64,000 nucleotides of DNA, from positions 62,001-126,000 of the forward strand of contig JAFREE010000064.1 of the NCBI GenBank assembly GCA_019400425.1, written 5' to 3'. Below are positions 48,280 to 64,000 of this stretch, in pieces. This stretch comes from Hymenochaete sp. R1. Taxonomy: Eukaryota > Basidiomycota > Agaricomycetes > Hymenochaetales > Hymenochaetaceae. The notes under the pieces are model-generated. The model made no database searches. It had not been told where the DNA came from and saw nothing but the letters and a program-made list of their open reading frames with translations. Both the position numbers and the translations under genes were made by a program. Each line of letters begins with the position of its first letter. Position 1 is the first letter of the stretch.

Positions 48280-49761
48280 ATGAGCTCTGGCCGCCCGCTG
48301 TCGACTGCAGAGGGTTTCATCTGCGGAGGACTTGCAGCATGCACAGCGGTACCCACCATTCCATCTAGGTCTGGCAACGGCACTTACTTGGAAATTACAG
48401 GTCACATTCTCTAATCCAGCAGAAGTTGCCAAAACTCGTTTGCAGCTTCAAGGTGAATTGACTAAGGGTGGTGGAGTCAAAGTATACAACAGCGCTGTTG
48501 ATGTTCTGGTCAAAACTTTCAAAAATGAAGGTGTTCGAGGATTGCAGAGGGGTCTGGCTCCAGCAGTGAGTCACACTTTCTGCCTCTCAATTACTCGGCG
48601 TCGTTCTCATGTCCGGGAAGTATGTTTATCAGGTATTCAGAAATTCCTTCAGCGCCTCAAATTATCGTCTCTCACCAACTTCTTGACTCAAGGTTCTCTT
48701 GAATGGCTCCAGGCTTGGTGAGTGATCTTGCTATTCCAGGCCTTTTGTGTGCTCATTTAGCCCAAGGGTTTTATGAGCCATTCCGGCGTACCTTCAACCG
48801 TCTGGCTGGTCGCTCAGTCACAGAACAGATCGCACCAACGTCCTTAGCTGCAGGAGCTGCGAGTGGCATTGTCGGAGGTATCTTGCAAAATTAGCACATA
48901 CTCTGCTTCATGCTAACACGCCATACAGCATGCCTTGGGAATCCTTTGTTTTTAATCAAGGCCAGAATGCAGGTCAGATGAATCACTTTGTTATGTGAAG
49001 TAGGACTGAAGGACCAACTTCGTTAGGCGTATTCACCTATTCTTCCTGTCGGAACGCAACATTACTATAAAAGCTCAATACACGCCCTCATAACAATTTA
49101 CCGAGCAGAAAAGTTTAGAGGATTAGTAAGAGGAATTGATGCAGCTATGCTTCGTACTGCCTGTGGCTCCTCCGTATGCTACTCCTTCATTCGTTCAATT
49201 GCAGAGTGCTCATAATTGCTCCAGGTGCAATTACCAACATACAACTGGACAAAAAACCATCTCGTCTCCTCGGGAGTAACGAGCGCAGGTAGCGTTTGGA
49301 CATTCCTTGCAAGTAGTGCAGTTTCTGGTGCTTGTGTGGTGAGTTTGACGTTTGAATTTGTGTTGAACGCATGTTGATAGTTGCTTCCAGTGCATCGCAA
49401 TGCAACCAGCTGATACGGTTCGTCCCCTGTTTTCGCTCAGGCCAGGCAGACGTTGACTCTATTCAGGCACTCACTCGCATGTATAATCAACCAACGCACA
49501 AGCTACCTGACGGACGAACAGTTGGGACTCTTTACAAAAACCCTTTTGATTGTCTATGGAAAACGCTGAAAACCGAGGGTCCATTTGGTTGGTACAAAGG
49601 CTCGACCGCTCACTTCCTTCGCATTGCCCCGCATACGTATGGTTAATTTCTCCTTCCGTTATTTTCTCTGATCTTGTATTTGCAGCATCATCACTTTGAC
49701 AGCTAATGATCTTATCATAAATTTGTATAAACGATTTAGGGACGGCACGGAAAACGTATAA
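48280..49761 (+). CDS. Mitochondrial carrier, Oac1/SLC25A34-35 subfamily
   Basis: It is an inner-membrane carrier with three tandem repeats. Exon 1 (MSSGRPLSTAEGFICGGLAA) joins to TFSNPAEVAKTRLQLQGEL, the first PxExxKxR signature. The second signature is the unusual NPLFLIKARMQ, with Phe at the acidic position, characteristic of the Oac1/SLC25A34/35 branch; the third is QPADTALTRMYNQP. Other matches are NGSRLGFYEPFRRTFNRLAG and WYKGSTAHFLRIAPHT. The final exon gives IITLTANDLIINLYKRFRDG and stops at 49759-49761, using a donor inside CATACGTATGG. At least seven introns are present. The yeast member carries oxaloacetate, sulfate and related anions; the substrate here is inferred. It converges with the ACT-domain gene 66 bases away. 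Confidence 0.88.
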
Positions 49762-49827
49762 AACCTGTCAGACGTACCTAATTTTTTCTCGGAGATAGAC
49801 TATTTGCAACGACTTCGCTGTTGAGAA

Positions 49828-50433
49828 TCATTCAAACTTCCAGCCATCCTCCGTCAGAGCGGATACAGCCGCATCGATTTTCGCGATCGGTACCAAAACA
49901 TAATCGGTGTTCCTTAGGGGGTATAATGAGACGATGACCAGAATTACCACTAAGATTTAAGTACCATGTACTTATGACGAAAACTCCTATTTCCTGCCGC
50001 TTCAGCGGCTCCGTGAAGTTGCAAATGACACCCGTCAAACCTGCCAATTTTGACGAGTTTGTCGACTTAGGTCTAGGACAATGGGACCCGACTCACCAAA
50101 ATCCATGGGGCCTTTGATTTTCACGCAGCGCCATCTTGGAACATCCTTGTCGGATATCGTTATAGCGTTCTCCTCGCAAACCAAAGACAACTCCTCTCCC
50201 GTCCGAGATAAGGAAACGAGAGTCTCGTTCTTTGGCGACTGCTGCAGCAAATCTACCACACTATCAGGTAGTTTTGTTCCATCAGGAAGTTTGTAGACTA
50301 TGAAGATCTTGTCGAGAAGAGTGAGGCTCAGCGATGGGTGGCCTGCCAATGGCGGAGGCATGTTGAGGGTTTTGATAACAACATGCATCAACTGAGGGTC
50401 GAGCTCGTAATTCAAATTCAATTCAGGCTCCAT
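49828..50433 (-). CDS. ACT_7 (CASTOR-type) domain protein
   Basis: Proteins with this ACT form bind amino acids; the animal relative CASTOR1 is the arginine sensor for TORC1. After joining three exons the core reads SLSLTLLDKIFIVYKLPDG, ETLVSLSRTGEELSLVCEEN, RWRCVKIKGPMDFGLTGV, FTEPLKRQEIGVFVISTWNT and DYVLVPIAKIDAAVSALTED, ending GWKFE. The order (EELSLVCEE, GPMDFxLTGV, STWNTDYVLVP) is the signature of the family. Introns lie at about 50091-50036 and 49957-49907. I chose the ATG at 50433; an upstream in-frame ATG at 50502 would add a hydrophobic stretch but runs close to the preceding gene. It sits 130 bases behind the RNase T2 stop, same strand. Confidence 0.72.
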
Positions 50434-50563
50434 TTGATACCGTGACCTCCTTACTTCAAGTAAATGCCACACAACACCAATTAATTCATAAAGGAAGAGC
50501 ATAATCCCGAAGAAAATGATAAAAAGAGACAACTATTAAGCAAGAACGCTTGGACATGATCGC

Positions 50564-52680
50564 TTAAGTCGCGTCAATTTCGAGAGTCAACGCCTCGCTA
50601 TGCGCCGTTCCCGTGAATATCTTCTCTTGGGTAGTCCCTGAAGGTACTGCATCGCTCGAAAATGCAGTGGAACCATCAAATGCGAGAACAAACTTCCCCC
50701 CAGAACTTACCTTTTATTTCCCTTTTAAATTAGTCGTAGAGTCATTGATATTATACCACAGCACGTACTGCAGAGAAAGACGATGAAGAAATGCCACTTC
50801 CGCATGTAAACGCGCCACCCGATATCCCACAATTCCCCTTCGATGACTTGAGTGTGAAACTATTCGTCGAACCCGACAATGTATAAGTTGCCAATGTTTG
50901 CGTTGACCATGTCCCGGCAGACAAGAGTCCGCCCGTAGAGCTGCCGGATGACCGAGTAGCTGTTATAGTCGCTTTGGCTGGAAGTCCTCCTGTTCCCTGG
51001 TTGAAGAGGTTAAAAATATGCTTTAGGGAAAATATCAAAGGCTGACTGTTGGTGAGCTTGTCCCGGATGACTGATATGGACACAAGCACCAGTTACAACG
51101 ACAACAAAAGGTCTCATACCGATGTTGAAGAGCTAGATGATCCAGACTTTGGAGGGTAATGAATGCCACTGGAAGGGCAGTTTCCCTTACTAGGTGCGTC
51201 TACGCTAACGCTCAATTCATGGCTGAAGGACTGGTTTTTTTCGGTGGTTACCTATTGCTACGAAAGTTCCGTCAACTATAGACCCTCTCCCTTGGATGTA
51301 AGCACATTTGACGCGGAAAATAGTAGGATAGCGCAAGTCGGAATACGCACTTTAAGTTGAAATACCATTCTATGGCATCCAAGGTAGATCCATCGCACTC
51401 TAATGCAGGTGTGACACCCTGTTTATTTAATTTTAAAAAGTCTGAAACTGAAATATGAGATAGTGGTGCTTTTACATACAGATTGGGTGTTTAGAGCATT
51501 CGCAAGATCATCATAGGTAAATGTCTTGCTTGTGGTGGGAGTAATTCCCTCGTTTGATAGCCATGTAAATGTCGGCAAAGTCTTGGGGATGTAATTAATT
51601 CAGTCCTCGATGGTCATCCTTGAAAAGCTATTTCACGAACCTTGAACAACTTTACGACAGTCTCGAAAAACGCAACGGCCTGAGTTATATTAGCTCGATG
51701 GCACTTGTGTAAGCAAAATCGAGAGCACCTCATCGCCAGACTTGTAGTTGCTAAAGCAGTCAGGTTCCAATGTACTGATAAAATGGTATAAATGGTATGG
51801 GTTTGGAAAGAGGTGAACAATAATTTACCTCATGCATGTCCCGTGAGTGCTCCATTCGTGCTAGAATTGCTTTAGGAACAAATTTTTCGACTATCAGGGT
51901 TGTCATACCTCCCAGAACGTTTCGTCCTTGCCATTGATGTCAACCCAAAACTAAACGATTCGAAGTATTATTTTTTGTGTTGCTGCAGATAATTAACTTA
52001 TTGTACATACTTGATTCATGAAATCCAGAGTATCAGTCGCTCCAGCCGATGTCAACAGCTAATGAGGGTCGATTACTGCTTCGAAGGCAAAGACATAGAC
52101 AGGATCATAAGAAAACTCACGCCAGCTATATCGGTGTAGTCCCGAGATGGATCGCAGTTCTCCGTGAAGGTACCATCACAGCTACGGAAAAGTTAATCAC
52201 ACAGAAGGTTGTCTTTGAAAGGATTTCACTAACTTGTCCGGCCATAATCCTAGCTTAGTCTTAGAAATATCCACAAATCCTTTGAAGCAATGAAAAGAAC
52301 GAACCGTGTATCGTCCAACTGTCCGAGGGGCCGGTACTCGGATCTGTATCCCAAAACTTTTTTTAAAATGGTTAGTAATTTTTTCGTTGCCCACGCAATC
52401 CGTTGAAATCAACCTGCGTCTGCAGCAAAAGGCCCTGGTACAAGTTGTTAAAAATTACAGTCTGATAACATACGAAGCTTACACCTGGCGACTCGAAGCA
52501 ACAAGTACTCTGCGCGGTCGTGTTGTGACACGATGTTTGGCCCGAAGTCGAACACCCACTCGCTCGTCTAAAGAGATCCAAAGGCCCGACAGCGTTTAAA
52601 TGGGGGCTAGCTTTAACGGTGAAGAAACCGGAAAGAGCTAAAGACAAGCCCAAAGTCGACAGGATGGCCATGGTACTCAT
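50564..52680 (-). CDS. Secreted ribonuclease T2 with C-terminal extension (Rny1-like)
   Basis: It cleaves RNA through 2',3'-cyclic phosphates in the secretory path, vacuole or outside. The ATG at 52680 (or 52671) gives a signal peptide (AILSTLGLSLALSGFFTVKA). The mature part opens GCSTSGQTSCHNTTAQSTCC. Catalytic block I is DSWTIHGLWPDN and block II is FWEHEWSTHGTC; both His are present. Further segments are CDGTFTENCDPSRDYTDIA and FWVDINGKDETFWE. After the catalytic domain comes a Gly/Ser-rich beta extension (SFTLKSSKGNCGISGGAFTC). The true last exon begins after an intron at about 50765-50712 and reads SSGGKFVLAFDGSTAFSSDA, ending LEIDAT at 50564; without that splice the frame stops early at 50751. 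Eight or more small introns occur. Confidence 0.88.
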
Positions 52681-53253
52681 TGGTGAACAGTAGGGACGCG
52701 GGAGCGGGGGTTGTCAATGACCTTTAATTTCTTATGGTCTTCTATTATATTTATCAAGGTCGGAAACAAGCCCGTCCGAACAGTAGACCTAAAAGAGTCG
52801 TTCATAGTTGGCGAAGCACCGGCATGCGGGGTTCCACAGTGGTTCCACATGGCCGTTTCGACGCATTTGTGCAGGAGCTAATTTGGACTGTTTTAATGAT
52901 GGCAGTTGATGGGCTGCCGTAGTTGATGCCAGCAAGGACCTGAACAACACAGAAATGACCCCCAGCCACCGCATTCCTGTCTTGAAGCATTATAATGGAG
53001 TTCGATGGCGATGTTTTAAACGGGGCGTTATGTTTAAAGTGTCCGGTGGAGACGTGTGGTCTCTCCTGCAAGACGCGTGAGAAACTTCTCATGTAACTTG
53101 GGACGCACATGCTCTAACTCTCATTGACGAAATCACAAGTCGTCGACCGAAATCCCCCCCTTACGGTCGTAGATAATGCCGATAAGATAAGAAAACTCCA
53201 AAAATCATAAAATTCGTGAATTTCAAAAAAAAAAAGTAAGTATTTTGACTGCT
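52681..53253. other. Intergenic, RNase T2 promoter and MSC7 3' region
   Basis: The 573 bases contain the promoter of RNase T2 (start 52680) with ACCTTTAATTTC-like AT-rich DNA just upstream, and at 53226-53236 an A run that probably belongs to the 3' region of the aldehyde dehydrogenase gene. No coding exon or RNA gene was recognised. Confidence 0.5.
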
Positions 53254-55665
53254 TCAGCGTCGACCAGCTTTAATCAATTGAATCAGTCCACCGAAGCGAG
53301 AGCGCAATGTATCTCCGTAAACAAGTTGTATGAGTCCACCAACAAATTCCCTGTGTCCTAGTATTGAGCCACAGTAGAACACTGTTGTAGTTATTTTGCT
53401 GACTCACCAGCTATTCACAAGAGATCGAATAGGGTAGTCCAAAGCATGAGGTATGCTCGTCTGAGCCAAGAACGGCCACCTGTCAGTCACGATGGACTTG
53501 GGGTTGGTTAGGCTCCTAATACCCTCCGGGCCTCCGAAGCGACCGTATCCACTGGACTTCATGCCGCCGAAAGGCAAGTCTTGGCTGTAAAAAGTTCGTC
53601 AGCTAGGTATCGTCAACTAAATGAGAAGCAAACATTATTCACTTCAGCTGGAAGGCGAACGTGTTAGTGAGGTTTGAGGGCATGTGAACATGGTAACAGA
53701 GCTTACGTAGGTAACACCAAAATCATTTATTGAGACCATGCCACAATCCAAGCGTTTCGCAATCTTTAGGCATTCATCCTGGTCTGGACCGAATACACTT
53801 GCTCCTAGACCATAGCGAGTACCATTGGCAATCTCTATTGCGTCCTCGATCGTTTCGTACCTCATAAGCATCGCAACCGGAGCGAACACTGAAGAGACTT
53901 TGAGAATAGTTACTTGGGCTCGAAACATGTAACTCACATTCCTTGTGTGCAATTTCCATGCCTTGATGCACCCCACCCAAGACCGTTGGACTGAAGTATG
54001 ATCCATCCTCCAGGTACGCATGCTTCCACCTCGATCCGCCATGAACAAGCTCAGCGCCATCTTGAACGGCCTCATCCAACACGCGCTCGAGTTCAGCGAA
54101 CCGGTCAGCCGAGATCATGGCTCCGCAGTCTACGGGTGAGATGAGACCATCGGTTTCGTGCAGAACTGAACCGAGGCGGAGGTTCCTGACACGTTCCGTG
54201 ATCATCTGCATCAGCTCGTCGTACTGGGAGTCATGAACAACCAAGCGTTCGATCCCTATGCAATTCTGCCCAGAATTCTGACTACGGCAACCGTTTCAGA
54301 ATAACGTTGTGTAGTGAGTAGTGATGTACACACAAGATTCCGCGCATCCAGATGCTAATCCATTTAGTTAGGTCTGTCCCCGGAAGAATGATGGCAGGGT
54401 CTTTGCCACCGAGCTCTAAGGTAACTGGCGTCAGGTGCTGAAAAGGGCAAATATAAGTATCAAGCAATTCAATGGCAAGCAATCTTACTGTTGTCGCAGC
54501 CATAGCCACCTTCCTACCAACCTCCTCCGAACCGATAAACGTGATATGTCTGATGTGTGGAGAGGCAGTCAAAGCTTCAGCATCCTCCGGCCAGCAACAT
54601 ACCAGCTATCACTCATCAGCTTGACGCTACTTAGATTCAATATATGATATTCATACCTGCACAAGGTCAGGGTCGAAACCGCATACAGTCAAGGCCTCGC
54701 GAATGGCTCCAACAAACCAGCTTGTAGACCACACGACTTGTTCTGAGCACTTGACAACTATACCGTTTCCAGAAAAAATCGCAGCGAGAATTGGCGACCA
54801 TGCATTGTGGAGGGCTGGGAGGAGACTAAACAAAAATCGCGGAATAACTTATGATAGCGGCACTTACGATAGTTCCACGAAACAATAGCAGAAACCACAC
54901 CAAGGGCCTCGTAGTAGACTTTTGAGCTTTTATAGCAGAGCATCAATGTTGAACTCCTCTTTTCAGGTCGTAGGTACTTTTCTCCATGTTTCAGGATCCA
55001 ATCCATTTTTGAACATGTTGTCCTTATATTTATGAAAAAGAACGCAGTCGAACACTTTCATAAATACTCACAGAATCTCTCCCAGGGCGGCATCAATCAC
55101 TTTCATGAAAAAGTTACTAGAAGTTGAGGGGAAAGCAGAAAAAGGGCTTACTTGTTTTTCCCGAGTCGCGACACGCAACTCTTGCACAGGCATCCTTATT
55201 ATCCACCAGCCATTTCTGGAGACTACGAACGACTCTTTTACGATCCGAAAATGAGGTCTGCTTCCAGGAAAGCTGTGCCCTTCCAGCCATACCAATTTTC
55301 TCGCCAATGGCCATGGCATCGTCTGCTAGGAAAGTACCGAGGTAGAGTGATGTTGCAGGATCATAGCACGTTATGTATCGCCTATCAGCCGTATGCACTG
55401 GGGGCAACAGATCGGGATTCCTGAGATGGGCCTCAAGACCAGGGTTTGAGATGGTGATCGAGGCCCAACGCGGGTCTGCTGCCTGGAGGAGGTCGTGAGC
55501 TGGTTGGCATTTGGATTTACTGGTTGAACACACCTCTGGAGCAGGCCATGAGAAAGGGACCGCCCTGTTTTTCACCGACTGATACCTATTAAAGACCAGC
55601 CATATTCCAGCTGCGAAACAGAGCGAGAACGCGTAAAGAAGTCCGGGACCCTCGTCAATGGCCAT
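53254..55665 (-). CDS. MSC7: Membrane-anchored aldehyde dehydrogenase, Msc7 type
   Basis: The ATG at 55665 opens MAIDEGPGLLYAFSLCFAAG, an N-terminal membrane segment, followed by RYITCYDPATSLYLGTFLAD of the dehydrogenase fold. Conserved parts: ALGVVSAIVSWNYPLHN, HITFIGSEEVGRKVAMAA, the active-site Glu block PVTLELGGKDPAIIL, catalytic Cys in QNSGQNCIGIER (near 54250-54280), and the C-terminal block PFGGMKSSGYGRFGGPEGIR. It ends GGLIQLIKAGRR at 53254. N-terminal anchor and overall layout match yeast Msc7 (YHR039C), an ER-linked family member whose substrate is not settled. At least ten short introns occur. All catalytic residues are present. It reads outward from a promoter shared with the ABC transporter. 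Confidence 0.88.
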
Positions 55666-56083
55666 GTCAGTCAGCGCTCAGAATGAAACACCCTCTGTTT
55701 GGTGTTTTGAGTATTTTTGTATGCTTTTGATATGAAAACGTTTTCGAGGGGAGAAAGTGTCATACCTCTGCTTTGCTACGTTTTCGATGGCTGCTAAGGC
55801 CGGGGTTGGGAGACAGCCGCTGAGCGAGGGAGCTGTAAGAAGAAAGACGTCCGGCGGGAACGTCGAGCGCGTCGCGAATTTGAACTGAAGTTGGCACGTA
55901 AAGGGTGCTAAACACGAGTCGCCACTTGCCAGCTACCGCCGCATCCGCCAAATCCCCATGCTTTCCCCCTACAAATAGCCTCCGTTGTCTTTGATAACGT
56001 CGCCGCTCTAGCTGTTACTTCCTTTTGCCTCTTCACAGTCGCTCACATCGTGCGTCTGTGTCGTGGGTTGCACGAGTACGAGT
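55666..56083. promoter_or_regulatory. Divergent promoter, MSC7 / ABCC transporter
   Basis: The 418 bases lie between outward-reading starts at 55665 and 56084. AT-rich DNA at 55690-55745 lies close to the MSC7 side and a CT-rich stretch (56010-56045) precedes the ABCC start. Sharing by the two genes is inferred. Confidence 0.45.
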
Positions 56084-62403
<6,320 letters not shown>

Positions 62404-62582
62404 CGTATCTAAACGAGATCTACGATGTCTGGCTTTATATTTTGTGAAATAGTGCAGTGTACAAAAACAAGTCCTTCAAAGATAAACAATCGATGGTCCG
62501 CCCGAGAAAGAAGGTGAAGAAAACAAGATACGAAGAGCAAGCCCGAAAGAGCCTTTTGGGTATACAATTAGTCATTCAGTCT

Positions 62583-64000
62583 TCAGTTTGTCGTCGCATT
62601 CGTGAAGGGCGTGGTAGCAAATCCGACTTGTTTATTCGCCGTGTCAAAAACAGAATAGAAGCGCTCGAGGAAGGCAAATCCATTGATGAAGTCGAGCCCC
62701 GAGCCTGAAGGAGTGCCAATATCGTTAACAACGAGGTAAACGCTATCTGCGTCACCTCCAATGGCAGCGTTGAGAGATCTAGGCCACGCCTGGGCATTGG
62801 CAGTGAGCTCGTAGGTGGTCTGGATTATTTGATTAGCGATCTAGATGGAAACACAGGGAAATCTGTGCTTACACCGCCGGTAGTGAAGAACAAGCTCTGG
62901 AGGTTGTTGAATTGATCGTTGGTGAGACGTAGCAGGCCAGTTGTGGCATCTGGCTGACCACCAGTCGCTTGTTGGTATGCAGAGAAAGCATCACTCGCAA
63001 TCAAAACGAGCGTAGTACCCGTGTCGACGATGCCAGCAGTGGTTGAGAGGATAGGCGTGGAAGAATTGCCGTACGTGATACTCTGGTCGATCCCCCAGAA
63101 TTCGTTCGCTGGCGAAGTACTAGTAAGGGGTGAGAAGTTAATGCTGCCGGTAAACTTGGAGCCTAATGCAAGTCAATAAGCATCCTCCAAAAAGTATGGG
63201 GTAAAGCAAGCAAAAATAACTTACTGTCCGTCCCGCCGAAAGTAAGTTCTCCGTTGTCAGAGACTTGCTGGGTTGTCGGCTCAAACGAAACGGCGACTTC
63301 ATTTGCGGGAATTTTTCCCTGAGAGAAGAGGTTGTCAGTGACAGTCGGGACTGTCGAGCTTGTGTCCGGGGACAGAGTTCCCGTAGTCAGGGCCACTGGA
63401 CCAATGCTTCAAATCCATATATTTCAATCGTCAGAAAAACGGCTGTAGTCAAACAGAAGCAAGCTTACCCTAGGATACCATCGACACCATCGAATCCCTG
63501 AGATGTGTTTGCAGCTCCAATAGACTGGTTCGATATCGTCAAACCACCTCCAAGGTCCACTGTATCCAAGAACTCGTCTCCGCTGAACGAACCAGAGCCA
63601 TACGTGACCGACTGTACCATGAGAAAGTCAGCGTCGCATCCACACGAGCAAGATCCACAAATCGCGCGTACCACTTGATCGTTTGTCGATTCACTCGAAG
63701 TAGTCTTGACATACGGATTTTGGGCTTGCGCACCCACCCAGGTGTTCGAACTTCCTGTATCAACGAGGAGAGAGTCTGTTGACCTTGAGCATATGTTCAA
63801 AGTTTCAGAAGAAATTCTGTTGCTTACAGTTGGTAGGAGGACTGAAAATGAAAACGATTGTTAATTGAAGAATGATTTATGAAAATAAATGACTTACGAG
63901 CCTACGCCTACATTCACGACGTACGTGACCGCCTGATTTTCAGCCGGTATGCTGGTGCCAGTGTCAGCCAAGACTTGTCCCGAAACTCTGGATAAACCCA
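62583..64000 (-). CDS. Pepsin-like aspartic protease (family A1), N-terminus cut by window edge
   Basis: The two active-site triads are present: DTGSSNTWVGA (about 63765) and DTGTTLVLIASDAF (about 63020). Also seen are the flap SVTYGSGSFSGDE, GFDGVDGILG, NELTFGGTDSKFTGSI-type text (NGELTFGGTDSKFTG) and the end GFAFLERFYSVFDTANKQVG, FATTPFTNATTN, stop 62583-62585. An apparent Cys-rich insert before the flap is an intron (about 63671-63617). Two tiny exons near 63900-63780 join VNVGVGSPPTNYSLLVDTGS. The start, signal and most of the propeptide lie beyond 64000. The layout suits secreted polyporopepsin-like enzymes of mushrooms. It converges with the ABCC gene over 179 bases. Confidence 0.9.

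Noticed and set aside
53150..53250. A-run near 53226-53236 as a repeat element
   Set aside because: A short homopolymer in a 3' region; no target duplication or element attached.
63617..63671. Cys-rich insert in the aspartic protease
   Set aside because: The stretch is flanked by GT and AG and removing it restores STNDQV joined to SVTYGSGSF; it is an intron.

Overview
The window is nuclear DNA of a filamentous basidiomycete, most likely a mushroom-forming Agaricomycete. The genes are densely packed on both strands and cut by many short (about 50-60 nt) GT-AG introns. The protein set is fungal: class I myosin with an SH3 tail, RAVE subunit Rav1, Mdm1-type sorting nexin, a multi-FAS1 membrane protein, a CE4 deacetylase, RNase T2 and a pepsin-like protease. 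All gene models were read by eye from splice sites and conserved motifs, so exon edges are approximate unless stated.

Left part (1-28.8 kb), gene-dense: a type II membrane glycosyltransferase-like gene cut by the window edge (-), a SAM-dependent methyltransferase (-), a five-FAS1-domain membrane protein (-), RAV1 (+), the Rab GDP-dissociation inhibitor GDI1 (-), the tRNA m1A58 methyltransferase subunit TRM6 (+), an intronless UCS-domain myosin chaperone (She4/Cro1/UNC-45 family, +) directly followed by class I myosin MYO1 (+), a Ser-rich coiled-coil protein of unknown function (-) and a membrane-anchored polysaccharide deacetylase (+).

Middle (28.8-43.8 kb): a gene desert. A single confident gene, a CBM21/RVxF protein that looks like a glycogen-targeting PP1 regulatory subunit, has 7.7 kb without a convincing gene upstream and 5.1 kb downstream. 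The desert holds a TATA box with a pyrimidine-rich leader and uORF, a (TCG)7 microsatellite, a compact three-way-junction fold, a 1-kb CT-rich block and a candidate 101-codon spliced ORF.

Right part (43.8-64 kb), dense again: MDM1-like PXA-RGS-PX sorting nexin (-), an Oac1-like mitochondrial carrier (+), an ACT_7 (CASTOR-type) domain protein (-), secreted RNase T2 (-), MSC7-type aldehyde dehydrogenase (-), a full ABCC transporter (+) and a pepsin-like aspartic protease cut by the right edge (-).

No transposon, CRISPR array, rRNA or convincing tRNA was seen. Functional themes are endomembrane and vacuole biology (RAV1, GDI1, MDM1, ABCC), actin-based endocytosis (MYO1 with its UCS chaperone) and secreted or cell-wall proteins. 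No undescribed multi-gene system is evident. The strongest leads are the UCS-myosin gene pair, the desert around the PP1 subunit and the structured element within it.
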